Positions 45,601-60,600 are shown, numbered from the stretch's first letter. The stretch is 64,000 nt of DNA from Bugulina stolonifera (GCA_935421135.1 OW285191.1:6395504-6459503), one strand, 5' to 3'. Numbers and translations are program-made. Notes: generated from the letters alone by a model not told the origin.

Positions 45601-48600
45601 TTAGTAAAAGACTACCTCCATTTGCAACCGAAATTTCAATACTGCACTTTAATTACATGTACATGATAAATGATAAATCTTCCCATTTTTTATCTACAGA
45701 GGTGAACAGGTATGGGCACTGCTACTTCTGTACAATATTGTTGATGTTGCATTATTGTTCAATTAAACTTTGGAGTTGTCCCCTCTATTTTTGAAAGTAA
45801 TGGGCAGACAACTTCAGAGTTTAAGTGATTCAGTGTTTTCTGAACTTGCTAGGACAGCGCACACAACAAGTATAGTGGGTTGATTGATTGCCTGCATGCA
45901 ATATTAGGGGGCTATGATTAGACTAGACACTCACAGGCATAGTCTGAGATCCATGTAGTGTACACGCAGCCACTGCTTCATTATGATTACTGAACTTGAT
46001 GAATGCACACCCTACAACGAACCACTCTGCCTATCACTGGACTGAATTACTGCTACCCACACTATGTAACAAGTGCATATCAGCAAAGTGAAGCCTCGAC
46101 TAATAATTCACAATTCGTGCTATTCTTTTTTTGAGAGCCAAAATATATTAATTTCATACTATTCCTTTAAATAAATTTATTCGATTCATTCCCAATAACA
46201 TTATCAGAAAATTAAGAATTAAGGCTTCACTTAGATGACATAATGACCATTCTATCACAGTTGGTGAACAATGAAGTTACAGAGTATATATCCCAGTAAC
46301 ATGTGTGATACTGTATAGCAAGTAGTTATCAACATAACAAGTTGTGGTGTACAATATTATATCAATATATACAATGTGTACATGATAACTGAAATGATGA
46401 AAATTTATAGTGAAACAAACACACTGATTAGAACGTCACGTCTTTACTCAATTATGGCGTGTTGAACATGGGCACTGATAAGCTGCATGATTATATAATT
46501 CGTAGTTGTCCTCTCTTGTTTCTTCAACTCCAAATTTTCTAATCATGACAGCTTACAAGTGCACACATTGTTGGCGGGCATGAATATAAATACAGGGTGA
46601 TCCACTGCTGACTACTATCACTGTAGCAACATGTACGCCATATCTCACGATAATATTCTTACGTAGACTAAAACTTGGCACGATTTTGAGTTAGCAGTTT
46701 ACATCAACCAATGATACTACGTGTAGTATTGCCGAGAATGAATGCTACGATGACGTGTGCATTGTATAGACATGATATTACAATATACTAAACTAGCCAC
46801 TAGGTGTCACTAGGCATCACTAAGACAAGTATTACCTTTACTCAAGCCGTTCTGGTCCCTCAAGATGGTGCACTCCTCAATTGTCCCATATGGTTCAAAT
46901 AAGCTACGTGCGTCCTTTTCCGTCTGTGTCTTACTGAGCATGCCCACGAACAACTTCCTGTCTTCTGCAAATATGTCAACAGTAGTAGTGATTACACAAA
47001 AAATCACAAATTTAATAATTTATACATAACATTATCCACAGTGAGAAATCTGGCAATAAAAGTTCCAAAATAAAGTGTTCTTTTTTCAACAAGTAACTAC
47101 TAATAGTTACATACATGTATATGTGTAGGAAGCATAGCCATATGGCTATATTTGATTATGATTTATAATAAGTTTTAAGGCAGATGGGTTTGAAGTATTT
47201 TTATTAATTAGCTTAATACAAGGTCTATGCTTTCAAAGTGTAAAAAGCAGTAGAACAGGTGGTCGCATGGTGACAGTTGACTGGTAGGTTGTGGCTAAGG
47301 GAATAAAGGCCTGTGAATAGAGTGCAGGAGATAAGTGCTCTCTCTCTAGATGGATATCTATTGTCTTTGTTTTTAGAGAAAGGTCCCACAGAGTGCTGTA
47401 CAATATCCTGTCCCATACAATAATGCTTGTCAACATCATTTATTGCCTATGTCAGACAGTGACTAATAAACAAAATACAGAAAAAGGAACACTTGATAGT
47501 CCTTTCTCCTGTCTACCAGTGGACATAGAGAATGATGAAAATGCTATAATCATTATTTTGGAATCAATATTAGCAATATTGAGTTTTTAGCTATGTTGAT
47601 GGAAGGTAACACCAGAATGGTGAACTTCCTGTTAGCTAGAAAGATAATCTTTACTCATCGGTCATCACAACCTGCTATTATACACATATTATGTATTGAA
47701 TCCTAATATACTGTAGACAACACCTGAGTTGCAAACAACCTTGCGGACACTTGTTCACACTGCTACAAGACGTGACCATGGCTAACCACAAGTATAATTA
47801 TTATATAGTGGCATACTCCAGCTATGTAACTCTATCATAATATACAATGTACACTACTACCAGACCCAACTGAACATAGTGCTAATCAAGGAGTTATCTG
47901 CACATTGCAATCAATAACTAGTAAGCTACAGTATGTAGTCAGCAGGTACCTCTTAGATAGAATACATTATTTTCATTATTGATAGGTATAACAAGGTAGC
48001 CAAGGGTCCTAGCATTGGAGAAATGTGAACAATGAATAAGTTAAGCAAACACCAGACACAGAGATACCATCGGAACTGGAACCCGGGCTATTATGTGGTT
48101 CTACAGCATAGTTGATATACAGTACAGTATACTATCAATGGTACTACCTAACAGTGTATAACAGAGTGCTGGATATGTGGTGACTGATAATATGGTACAC
48201 TGCATTAATTAAGCATTGTACTGTTAGCTTCAACCAACTGCTAATTACAGGAATATTTCGGTAGTGGTAGAAGACGTGAGAGAAAAATAAGACAACTCCA
48301 ATTAAGGTTACTAACATTAGAAATTAAACTCTTGTTTACCCCAAACCTCAACCAAAAGCTTTATTTCAGTCTAGCTCCTCCCTAGTATTGGTATTCTAAT
48401 GTTCGTTGGAGTTGTCCTCCCGTGCTCGCGTTATTTATCTTTCACTTCATGCTCACGTCTTTTACCCGGAATATTTAGGCTTAGTAATATTATATAATCA
48501 TAACATCTGTATACTTAGAGCATATCTAGTAGAAAGTCTATTGTGGATTTTATATTCCAAGAGTATAAACATGATTTTACATAAAATGTTTGCATACACA

Positions 48601-51600
48601 TGTTCAGCATCAGTAATTAAATAAGGAGCTAAAATATACTAAAATAATATACATGTACATTACAATATAATAATATTAGGATATAATCGTTAAATAACAT
48701 ATAACATACATATTCATGTATAATAATGCTCCAATAAAATATAAGAATAATATTGTTATAATAACTCACCTGGGCCAGGTATTGGCGTAATATCCGCATC
48801 GGTGGAAGTTATACACGCATACACCATAATGATAAATAAAGTTCGGGTAAATTTAAATATGCACTGATGAAGGTCGATTAATTTACTATTATATTTACAT
48901 TCGATGAGTATTTGTTACAATCACAGCTATCGGATTAGACTAGATACAAGTCACTCACAGCACAAGATATACGGCTACAGGTACAATAGAGGCACAACGT
49001 TCACATTGATATATTAGAGTTAAGACTAGCAGTGAAGAGGAGAGATGTGTTGCTTATAACTGCAGCAGAAGTCTGCTGTCAACCATAATTGACCAATAGA
49101 AAAAGGGACAGACTGATGAAGTTAGACTACTAAGTGAAGGGCTGTGACAGGTGGCTGTATTATCAATGGTCCTTATATTGCAAACAAAGGATATCCTTTC
49201 AATACCAATACTACTAATAGAGAGTGAGACAAAGCCACTGCTAATCATAGCTATAAACCAATCAGCCTTTTTCTTATTTGACAACCTAAAATATTATACA
49301 CACAGCATACAAAAAGAATACCTCAGTATACACTTAGAATACCTCAGTAAATCCCAAGTCCCAACCTTTGAGTTCATTATGGGCTTCTTTCGGGCTGTTT
49401 TATTCTCATACATTATGTAACTGGGAGTTATCTTTTCCTTTCAGCAATTGTATATTGCATGTGAAAGTTTTCTTTGCGCTTACTGATAATTTTTACTATG
49501 TGCATCGCGTTACCAAAATTCAACTTGTCATAACGTACCTACATGGGCTACATGCCTACTGATCTAAGTATACATGTGCATGTTACTGTAGGTCCAGTAC
49601 AGGTCCTGTGCTGTACCATCATTAGAATTAGTTCTATATAGTAACTAAAATGCATACCCTGTCCTAATAATTAGGTAGTTTTACTGGTTTAAAAATAAAA
49701 TCTCATCCTGCTTAATTATTTTAGATAATCTAAACAAAATTAATATTCATGACTCACCCTATCACTAGACAGCTTTATAGTCTGATAGTTACCTGCTAGG
49801 CTATTTACTGCTTTACAGCTGTACATATAGTGTACAACATGTGCATGTACAGAAATCTTCTATTTACAAATTAGTCTAATTTCATTTGTTTAGTAATTGC
49901 TAGTAAGGGATTAGGAATTAGATAACACATTTGATGGCAGATTGGTATACAAGAGACTCCCAGAGCTTGGAATGTCTGTATTGTTAGATAATACACTAGT
50001 ACATTATATAATAGTAATAATGTACTAATAATATACAAGAATGTTCACAATACAGCTATTGGTAGTCATTTATACACTCTAGACACTAGACAAGTGCTAA
50101 GTGGTCAGGATGATCAGTATTATGTATATCACTATTTATGTTATTATGCCATACTTCAAGGATATAAGGGGGGTATCTGCACAACTTGTAGGGGTTTAAT
50201 AGTTGGTAGTTTTGTATTGGTAAAATTTTACATTTGGCAAGTGAAAGTTTCCAATATTTAATTTATTAAAGGATTGTTTGAATGAGTCAACCTGCATGAA
50301 TACCCTAGAAATAGACATTACCCATGCAGTGATACCAATCGTGTATTTAATGTGAACAAAGCACTTAAATATTAGTTGTTTTCAAGGAAAATGGTAACAT
50401 TTAGCTGAGGTTATTTTATTAATCTCCTCAGTTTATACTTTTAAACCAGTAGAGAAAGGTAAGATTGTATTCTTTAAATATCAGAATCACATATGAGCTA
50501 AGATTTACTAGCAGGCCTACCTACCAGTGTACATGTATGTGTTGGAAACTCCAAAAACCGGCAAACTTGCCAAGCATTATTGCGAGAATGCCAATTTTCA
50601 GGTAGGTAGGGTTTGGGGTTAAGTAATTATGCATGTCATATGTCTAACGCTAAATAATTCTGCATACAATTTTTAGCTTTACTTTAGTAAAAAATTCTGT
50701 TTTGATCTCCCCTCGGTTGAACGACAACATACAAATATAATCCACCATGATTCAGGCCATTGATTCCCTATTCCCAGTCTGAGGGCAGCTGATCAAGAGT
50801 CAAGTTTATTATCAAGTGTGACGATAATAAGGGGACGCGAAGTCAATTAATCATTATAAATTACACCAACAATAGATTTTATCAAGTATGTAAAATTTAC
50901 ATTAATCCAATTTTTACATAAACTAAACCCAATCTTTGTCAACAAAGGAGCTAAGACAAAACATTAAGGCAATTATATGTCCTTGGCACGCGTCACCCAT
51001 ATACAGATGATGCGTGTTGTTAATGATTGGCCAGTTGGACAGATGTTGAGATGGAAGGGAAAGCGTGTTGTAAAGATATACATAGGACAGCCTGCTTCCA
51101 AGTGCTTCTATATTAAACACGATAGATACATTGTGTTATACATAAGCGTAACGCTTACTTCCTTGCAAGATCAATACAGCGACACAGTACGTAGTAAAAT
51201 GATAAGAAAGTGTATTACTTTGTGTTATACCTTTGTCATTACATATATATTTAAATGACTGTCTTCTGTATCTCCCTGACAGCTGCGGATAGTTTATGGT
51301 CATTTATAAATTAACCAATAGGAGTGCAGTAACCAACTGGTAATATACCACCTGTATATGAAATGTGTTCTTTATCTTTTAATTTCATATGACGAGAGTT
51401 CGCTTTGTTTAGCAACTTTTATATGAAATTTAACAACTGTACAATTGAACCTATTAGTGTATTAAATTCAATGACAATGCCACCTTTCACACATACATCG
51501 TGTTAGGCCTACTATATCAAGCTTTCTGGCGTCCTTCAATATTTGAATTATATAATAATCCATTTCAAATTTTAAAACGGTCCATCTATTTTCCTTTGAA

Positions 51601-54600
51601 GAACATATTATTTACCAGACATTACTATAAATTGTATTAATAATATATTATTGCTTTTACTTTAAATAAAATGTGTCATTTTATTTAACTTATGATGTTT
51701 ATTGGGCCTATTACTATTGGCTCTCTAATAAAATAACGTTTTAATATATATAACTTGCACTAGAATGACCTTCACCTTATTCAATAAAACAGCCAGAGAA
51801 AATAAATGTGGGCGGAGAAGAGAGGAAATAATGAGAGATCAAGTTCGATGAATAAATTTGAAGTATTATACGGATAACCAGAGCATCTATAATTCTACGT
51901 AATTGTAAAAGCATTACTGTACACCAGGGTTGACTTGATGATATCACAGAGTAAGTCACTATTTGTTAGATGTATTCATGTTTACACTACAATTTAATTA
52001 CAGGGCTAAAAAGTTATAAACTATTATGGAAAAGTTTAGCCATAAAAGTTATTCACAAAATAAGATAATAACATCAATCTTATATGCTTAATATATTGCA
52101 TCCATCAAATCAACCCTGACATCCTTTCAATAAACACAACAGATGAGGATAAAATACACTATAGTGTATATCACAAGATAGCTAAAGAGGGTACATAATG
52201 AACTTTTACATGTAGCCTACAGTTAAATATTTTTCATCTTATGTCAAATATACTGTACAAGTACAATTAGTAGGCTAATATGTGTATATAATAAGTCATT
52301 AACACAATGTAAGGATGGTTTACCTGCACTGTAATAAGCTAAATACAACACTCTGCATAGGAGTTATGTTACCTCTACTTTGGGATCTAACCACATTTTT
52401 AAACAATTAAAAGTCCACAAACTATTGATGGTCATTGTATGTTGCTGGCAAAATTTTTTATGTGTATAAAATCCAATAAAAAAATCAAAAGAATTTGTAC
52501 TAAAGTAATTGTATTGGTTTGGCTATACAAATGACATGGAAACATAACTCCTGTAAAATAAGGAACAAATAACAAATAATAATAAATTTCTCTCACCTGT
52601 TGGAACATTAACCATGATTGAGACACTATACGAATAGCTGTACAGATATACACAGCACACAGGCACTATATCTTGGAACGATATCAATGTTATTGACTAT
52701 AATCTATAATATTAGTATAATATCACAACGTACAGAGCGTTGGAACTGCGTATACTAATAATAACACACAATGACAAATGGTCAAATATTATACTGTTAT
52801 AATCAAGATGGCTAACAGTACTACAACAAAACACTCTAAAATAAAGCTACCAAACTCTCACACTTAAATATCCTGCTATATGCTGCCGTTAGAGTCAGCG
52901 ACGAGACTAGAAGTAAGAAGACTGAGTTATATGTAAGAGCTAGTCAATAAAATGGTTAGCAATTAGATAGCATTAGTTCTGTGAGGTAGGATACATCTGG
53001 TGTGGTGTGCTACGAATCGAACCGTATAGTTTATATTATTCCATATAGAACCTGAGCTAACTCTCTTCAACCAAATCAATACACTCCATATGCAATGAGT
53101 CTGCTATTTAGGAAATGAAATAAGTGGACTCAACCTCAGCCATAGTAATATTTAATATAGTCATAGTACACCATAATGGTTATATCATGCCTATTATTAG
53201 AAGAAAAATAACTAGGTTACTACGCAGTGAATTGATATTATAATTATTATATGCATTATCCATGTATGCATTATGTATGTAGTTGCATGAGCCGACACAT
53301 AGTGGCTCACTGCAACCAGTAGTAGAATAAAAATATAAAGGTACAGTCTTACTGCTTTACGGTACTAAGTATCGGTAGTTGTGTTCCCATAGCTGGAAAA
53401 ACTTTCAATAATGTATAGGCTAATTTTAATTGGTGCACTAATGTCATTGGAAAGTACCAAAATAATAAATAGGAGTTACGTCCCCATAATATAAGCACAG
53501 ACGTATACAATTATATACAAACGACAAAGAGTTAAGATACATGTATGTAATAATAATGAATACAAGATGTCTCAAGCATGCCAACTGTCTATAGATTGTA
53601 ACCACACTCTATTACCTCAAGTTTAGAACTAAGGCTCAATTTACTGGGAATTACACCAATGGTTAATAAGTTACTAATTTATAAGGTTTTCTTAGTATAG
53701 CAAATTGAAATCAGATATGTTGTGCAACTCCTATGCAGTAATTTTATAAAACTAAATTTCAGAAAATTACATGCAACAGTATGACTGTAATCAGGCCTGA
53801 GAAATGATTTTCCATCCAACACCCCAGTTGTTGGCGCAGAAACTCAACGTCATGAAAATTAAGTTAATGAGGGAATTATTTTACCAGAATCAGATTTGTT
53901 GAGATAAAAGATGAGTAATGTATTTATTATAACTCAATTGCACTTACAGTGTGTGGTTCTTCTGTATATAGACTAACATACGTACACTTAGAATGGAAAC
54001 AGTTTTCTTATAATTTCATGTGTATGAATTATAAGTAGAGTGGTCCCAGGAGAGGAATTTACATGTGTTGATGTAAATGTGCCTCTATGCTTAGCCTGGG
54101 TTCCTTGCATGCCAGTCTACTACTTGCTGATAGCCATGCAGAAGGCGGCCGATAAATAATCAACATGATACAGGTCTAATGATGTCCTTCTGACAGAGGA
54201 TAATTGCAGAAAAACAAGTAAATGCATGTTTTATATATAACATACGTGACTGTATAGTACAATGCACATGTATATGCATGTTTATCATTGTATAATGTAA
54301 TCTGTATACAGAATAAATATAGAAGTGAATAGTTTATTTGTGAATTTATCATAAGAAGAAATGTGAACGTACGTGACTATTCACAAATTTCGGCTAAAGC
54401 GGACAGTGTTTAATAAAACACAAACCTAAAAGTCTCAGCATGCATGGCCTCAATAGAGAAACACCCTGTTCCGACAAGCATCAACTTTTCGTTTGTGCAC
54501 AAGTAGAGTTAGTAAAGATCTGAGCAGGGTCCAAGTCATAGATTTGAGTTGACTTGTCAAGTCAAGTCACAAGTCGACTTCTACTTGACTTGACTTGACT

Positions 54601-57600
54601 TGTGACTTGCATGACAGCTGACTTGACTTGAGGCAGCACTGACTTGACTTGGACAACTTGCCTCCAACATTTTAGAAATCACTTGACTTGTTGACTTGCA
54701 AGTCGACTTGGACTCAACTCTGGTAAAGATACCCTCTATGTAGATGTTTAACCAATAACTCTCACGAGACATTACGTTGTGCTTCTACTCATTTTTGGGT
54801 CTATGGTGATGAAGTAAACAGTCGTAGAATACTCCACATTCGATTATTAATCATAGGTGACCTCTATAAGGTTAATGAAAACTCGACGATCAAAGATCAT
54901 GCCCAAGAACAGGACGGTCTAGGTATCCACAAGTGACTTTCTCAACTAGTATTCTATATTTCATATACAACAAACTTACCAATTTTTTTGCTTCTCACTA
55001 TTAATCCCAGGTAAGAAAGCAAGGATCTAGAGAAATCTGGATTTTTTCTAATTTGGAGTGGAGAAGGCACTTCACCAATGGCAAAGTATTATATGAGGCA
55101 CAGGCGCAATTGTGGGTGGATGTTCTTCCTAACACCACCAATGACCTTTATGGGAATTGAACCTGGGACTCCCACATGGAAGTCCAGAGCCCTTACCACT
55201 AGGCCACGGCAGCTCCTGATACACTAAGTGCTGCTATAATAGAGGTCAAAGGAGATTTGATACATTCCTAGAGGTCAATGAATAAGTGATACGTATTATA
55301 GGAGCAAAAAGACAAGTGGTAACTTGGGATATCACCTGTAGTCAGAGGTCAAATGACACTACATATTGTATAATGAAGGTCCGAGGACACATAACACTGT
55401 AGAGGTCAAAGGACATCTAAAACTGTAGAGGTCAAAGGACACCTGAAACTGTAGAGGTCAAAGGACATGTGACACTGCAGAGTTCAAAAGATGAGTTATA
55501 TGATTATGCCAGAAGAATGTCCAAAGGTCAAAAGTTCATGCACTGGCAGCAACTCTGCACTGATTAACACCTCGTAATAGCTGAAGGCACACCTACATCT
55601 AATATTATAACTAATGGGAATGCAGTCATAACAGTATTTTATTATTATTATATCACATTCATAATTCATCATTTTATAATAATATTATATTATTATGACA
55701 TATCCATCAGTAGACATAATAATGGCTGTAATTAGATGCAGAGGGCACAGTGTTTTGTACGTCAAACCAAAGACTGTCTTACAAAGAAACAAAAGGTATA
55801 GGTGTGGGCAGCTGTTTAGAGTACCTTATCGTAAGGACAATTTGTTTACATTTGCTCAACATTAGCATCCTGATTAGCAATACATTGCTTACACTATATA
55901 AAACACTACGGTGCGATCTATTCAATATAAATATTTACGGTATTCAGTACCCTTTTATATGAAAATGTGTGTGTGTATTATTTACCCATATTAAACTAAA
56001 ACAATAGGATGGAATTTTACACTGCCTATATTTGCACCTGTATTAAACACACTCAGTTAAGTTGATCAGTGTTGGATTGAAATTAATTGCTGAAAATCTG
56101 TGTTCATGAGTAACGATAAGGGTGACACATGCATACAGCTAAGATTCCCACAAAATCAAACAAAGAGAGTAACCAAGAAAGCCTCGTTAGTGTGAAAATT
56201 TAAAAATGATACGCTCAATAGAAAGGCACGTTCTTTCACAAAAACGTTATCCGTGCCTAAATTTGAATAAAATTCTTCGAAATAGCCACCTACATGTGTA
56301 TGCCCAACTTGCGCTCATGTGTGCTCTCTGTGCCAGGTATGTTGGATTCAGTAAGAGCTGTAGGCTAGTGAAAGTTGAACATATTTATCTGCAAGCTGTT
56401 TCATTATGGCCTGATCAGCGTGGAAACCGAAGTTGGTACAATCACCTAAGATAAGTGGTAAACAATCCTTTCTCTTACTGATATAAATGGCGCATTGTAT
56501 AATTGTAAATTAAACATCTGCCATGTCAGTTCGCTTTCTTCTATAGTCTGATTTTCAAGCCTTACTAAAGTTCCAAGTGAAATATTTGATGGACATGCTG
56601 GTCAGCGATGTGAAACTTACAATAAGTAGTAGTGTGGAGTTAGTACCTATGGCATTCCATCGCCGATGCAAGCGCTAGAAATTTTTAATGACTGAGAATT
56701 CTGTGTCAGTTGTACCATGCCTAAAAACTTCCATTGCAAAGAGCCAATAGTTCCCATTACCCGCAAGGATTAAAACAGCTACGGTGAGAAACGGTGGGAA
56801 TAGGCATTGAGTTCATTCTCAACAACCTCTACACAAAATACCCGATATTCTATAATATTATATGTTTTACAATAATAGCACTTTATATCAAGTTTTACCC
56901 AGTTTTTTACTGTGCAATATTAGGTTGTAAACTATCCATAGTTGTCTGCTCTTGTAACTAAATAGCACAAGATGTGACAACTCTGAATTGGTCAAACTGG
57001 TTGCCTCTTAGTCAATACAGCAATTAATGCGCAGTAGAGCCACAGTGTGGTGGAGTACTTGGTCCACAGTGGATTCATTAAAGAAATACCATTTGAAAAA
57101 TAATATTTCTATTCCAGAGATTCTACTGATGAGAGTTCAATCACTGAAATAAGATTTTGTGAATCACAGTCTATACGGTTATTATACCTATCAACAGAAA
57201 GTTTAGATAAAGTGCAATGATTCTATATTATAACTACCACTCACCTTCTTTATTCTCAGTGTCTGCAGGTTTCACTTGCATCTTCCGAGTCATCTGCAGA
57301 AATACATTAGATAAAGTTGTAGCATGCATATCAGCAATTACTTTCATGGAATCTCTACATAAATAATTGCCATGTTGATGTGTGTAAACTCGAGTATAAT
57401 TATGTTAGTTAAACAAGAAACACAGGCTAAAGCTTGCAATGGAATATTTTTTGGCATTTAACAGGTTGAAGTTGTTTCCACTTTGCTCGGCCATAGGAAT
57501 GAGAGAACAACTTCAAAACAGCAATTTTAGAACTAGCATGCCAATTAAATCAAAGTCAATAATTAATGCTGGAAAATCTGTCTTAAGAACCGTCGCGAGT

Positions 57601-60600
57601 TAAATGGGATAGGGGTGGGTTAGTACCAGCACATGCAGCACTTAATATATATGTCCCATGTATAAGTTGGTTATAATCAGCGTTTTACTATGACATGATG
57701 CCGTAAATTTTCCTCTTTTAACGGAATTAAATTTTCAATTTCTGGCAGTTTAAATGATAGAAGGCCTAAACATTAAGTGAAGATGTTGGTTTCCACAACC
57801 AATTACAAACATATAACTTTGATAGTTTAGAGGCATTAGAATTTTCATGGATAGCTATAAACTGTAGAAGTGGGAAGAGAACTCATTTAATTCAATGAAG
57901 TGCACACTCTTTAGGTGTCTTCGCGACCTAAATTTCAGACCCAGGCCCATTTGTGAAAATATTTTCTGTCACTCATCCATCACAGAGTCGCAAACACACC
58001 AGCCTGGGCCATCAGCAAAACTCTCAGTTTTGCGCGAAGAAGTCAGGCGTGCCGATAAACTAGGGATGGTTTCATCCGTCCAAGCAAAATCCCAGGCCAA
58101 TAGCCCTTCTGGCGTAGTGATTTTTATTTCCGACCCGGGTTTGTGCAAGAGGTTATGAAGACACCTTTTACTACAAGCTTTTTTTTCTGTCTTTAAAATC
58201 CCACCAGAAAACATGATTTTTGGCAAACCATACATAAAAATATAATAAGTGTATTTTCCTCACATTTGCTGGTCAAGTCAGCCACATGCAATAAAAGCTA
58301 GCCTAAGTTCATGAACCCTAATACAACAAACATAAAACAGAATCTTACAGTGTGCTATTTCGATATTAAACCCCTGAACGTTGGTGCCTGGTCTACATAA
58401 ACAATGCACGAGGGCAATCATGGTAATACAATCTGACACACATGCAAAGGATAACATTGTTTGCTTTTTGATAGATTTTAAAGATTTTACTTTGTTCATA
58501 ATTTTGAGCTTGAAAGGAATAGCAAGCATCGTACTTGACCACAGGAAGGGTAGCTGTGTGTAGAATTGATTACTCGTCAATAGCAGACGAGAGATGCTTT
58601 AGCTCATGGCAGCAAGCTAGTCATCGTATACCAGAATAGCATAGTCCATATTTCCTGTCTCATATCGTGATAAAAGGAAGCATCTTCTTTCTGTACATGA
58701 ACACTAGAGAGCAAGCTATTGTTCTGTTTTAATAACCATGTGTTAAGAGGCTTGCGGCTTAATGAATCTTTTTTAGGTTGAAATAAATTAAAAGGAAGTG
58801 AAACAAAAGCTTCACTGAAATGAAACTCTTTAAATAAAATTAAAGAAAAATCCATAACTACTAGAAAGATGGATACAGTGTCTGTCAGAGTCAGGGCGCA
58901 TATTATGATCAATATAACATCATTATACATATTACGTATTAGTATATAGTGTCTGTCTAGTCTTATAACCGGGAGATGTATGTAATCAGTAGGGAAAGAA
59001 TTATTATGTTGAAATATTTCCGAAAAGTAAGATTATAATAGTTCCGTGAATTGTACTTGTACCTATAATGTTCTAATGATTCCTCTGCTCAAACCGTTTG
59101 CAGTCAACAGTTTCCAGATATACATGTACATGTAGGTACTAAAATATTATATAATAATAGTTGAAATCTTTCCTATTTGTATAGATAGAGGCCCATTTGT
59201 TTGGGGGTTCTGGATAAAACCACTTGGTTTGCTCTCTCCAATAGTTGCAACATCATATTATTATAAAATAGCTTCTAAAAACTGACTTGGTCTACTGATG
59301 TTCCTTTTACCATGTATGCCTATAACCATGTTTAAATATTTTGAAGGCATTTTGCAGAATGGCTAAATGTATTTACATCTTTTTTGTGGTGAAGATTTTA
59401 TCATGCGATCAAATAAGAGACCTTTGAAAATATCGCTATTATGCAGACTTATATGCTTCCATATGATAGAAGTTGTGTTCCCTTTATATGCACTAACTCA
59501 CCCCTTTGAGAGCTGTTTTATCATGCAATGCCTCTTGAGCCAACACAGCGCTGTCCTTCTTGCAGTATGTGAGGAAAGCACAACCTAAACAGAGTATGAC
59601 TTGGTAACCAGTGACAAGTTTATTACAACTATTTAGTAATGGGTGTTGAGACTTGATAAGGAGCTGGTGAGAGAGAGAGAGGGCTAGAGATGCAAGATGA
59701 GTGATAGTAAAGGTGGTGGCAGGATGGAGGTGGTGCGACAGGAAGTGGTGGGAAAGAGTGGTGAGAGAAGGGTGTTGAAAGAAGAGCGGGTAGTGGGAGC
59801 GGTGGTAGTGAGAGAGGGGTTAGCTTGGGAGGGGGTGTGGGTGAGGGGGCAGCAAAAGAGAGGGTGGTGAGAGTGGGATGGGTTGGGAGGGGGCAGGGAG
59901 AGAGGAGGTGGCATGTGGTTTTTTCTTGTAACACTAGGCGAAGCTGTGAACCACTAGCTGTTATAACTCAATAATGAGTGGAAAGATGAGGAGGACAGCA
60001 CATGAGGGAAGGAAGGGGAGACAAGATGGAGGAACGTAACAAAACAGGTGACTTCAATATTGTGCTCTATCATTAGTAATATCCATTGTGTGATACAACA
60101 TCTCACAATATGTGATTTCAGTGCTGCCAATGCTAAATCAACCTCAGCTAAACAGCATATTTATTTAGTAATTTTATATTGTACTCGTACTTGGAAGGTC
60201 TGTAAATGCATCATGTGTCTAATGTTACCTTTGTGAATACCGGTGATCCTGTCTTTCAATATGGTGAACTCGTATATAGTGCCATAGGGCTCAAACATTG
60301 GCCTTAGATCCTTCTCCTCCATAGCCCGAGGTATTTGACCAACAAAAAGCTTAATGGCGTCAGCATCTTTCTTGGGTAGCAGACGGATGGGAAAGTTGGT
60401 AGCAAATGATGCACCATGACCCCCATCTGACACTGAAACAAATATAAAAATGTTATAGTATTAAATCTAAAATAGTTCAATTTACTCTGTTCTTCATCAA
60501 TGGCTTTAAATGGTAACACCCTGCGCAAAAGTTTAAAAACCAAAAAAATCCAACTAGCTAGTAACAACAAAACAAACAGATGTACATGACTGTATACATT

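Noticed and set aside
48060..48110. tRNA-like B-box on the minus strand (GGTTCCAGTTCC)
   Set aside because: No A-box or foldable tRNA upstream; a single box can occur by chance.
59629..59934. Proline/serine-rich 101- and 76-codon minus-strand frames
   Set aside because: Low-complexity translation of the C/T-rich tract in a CELF intron.
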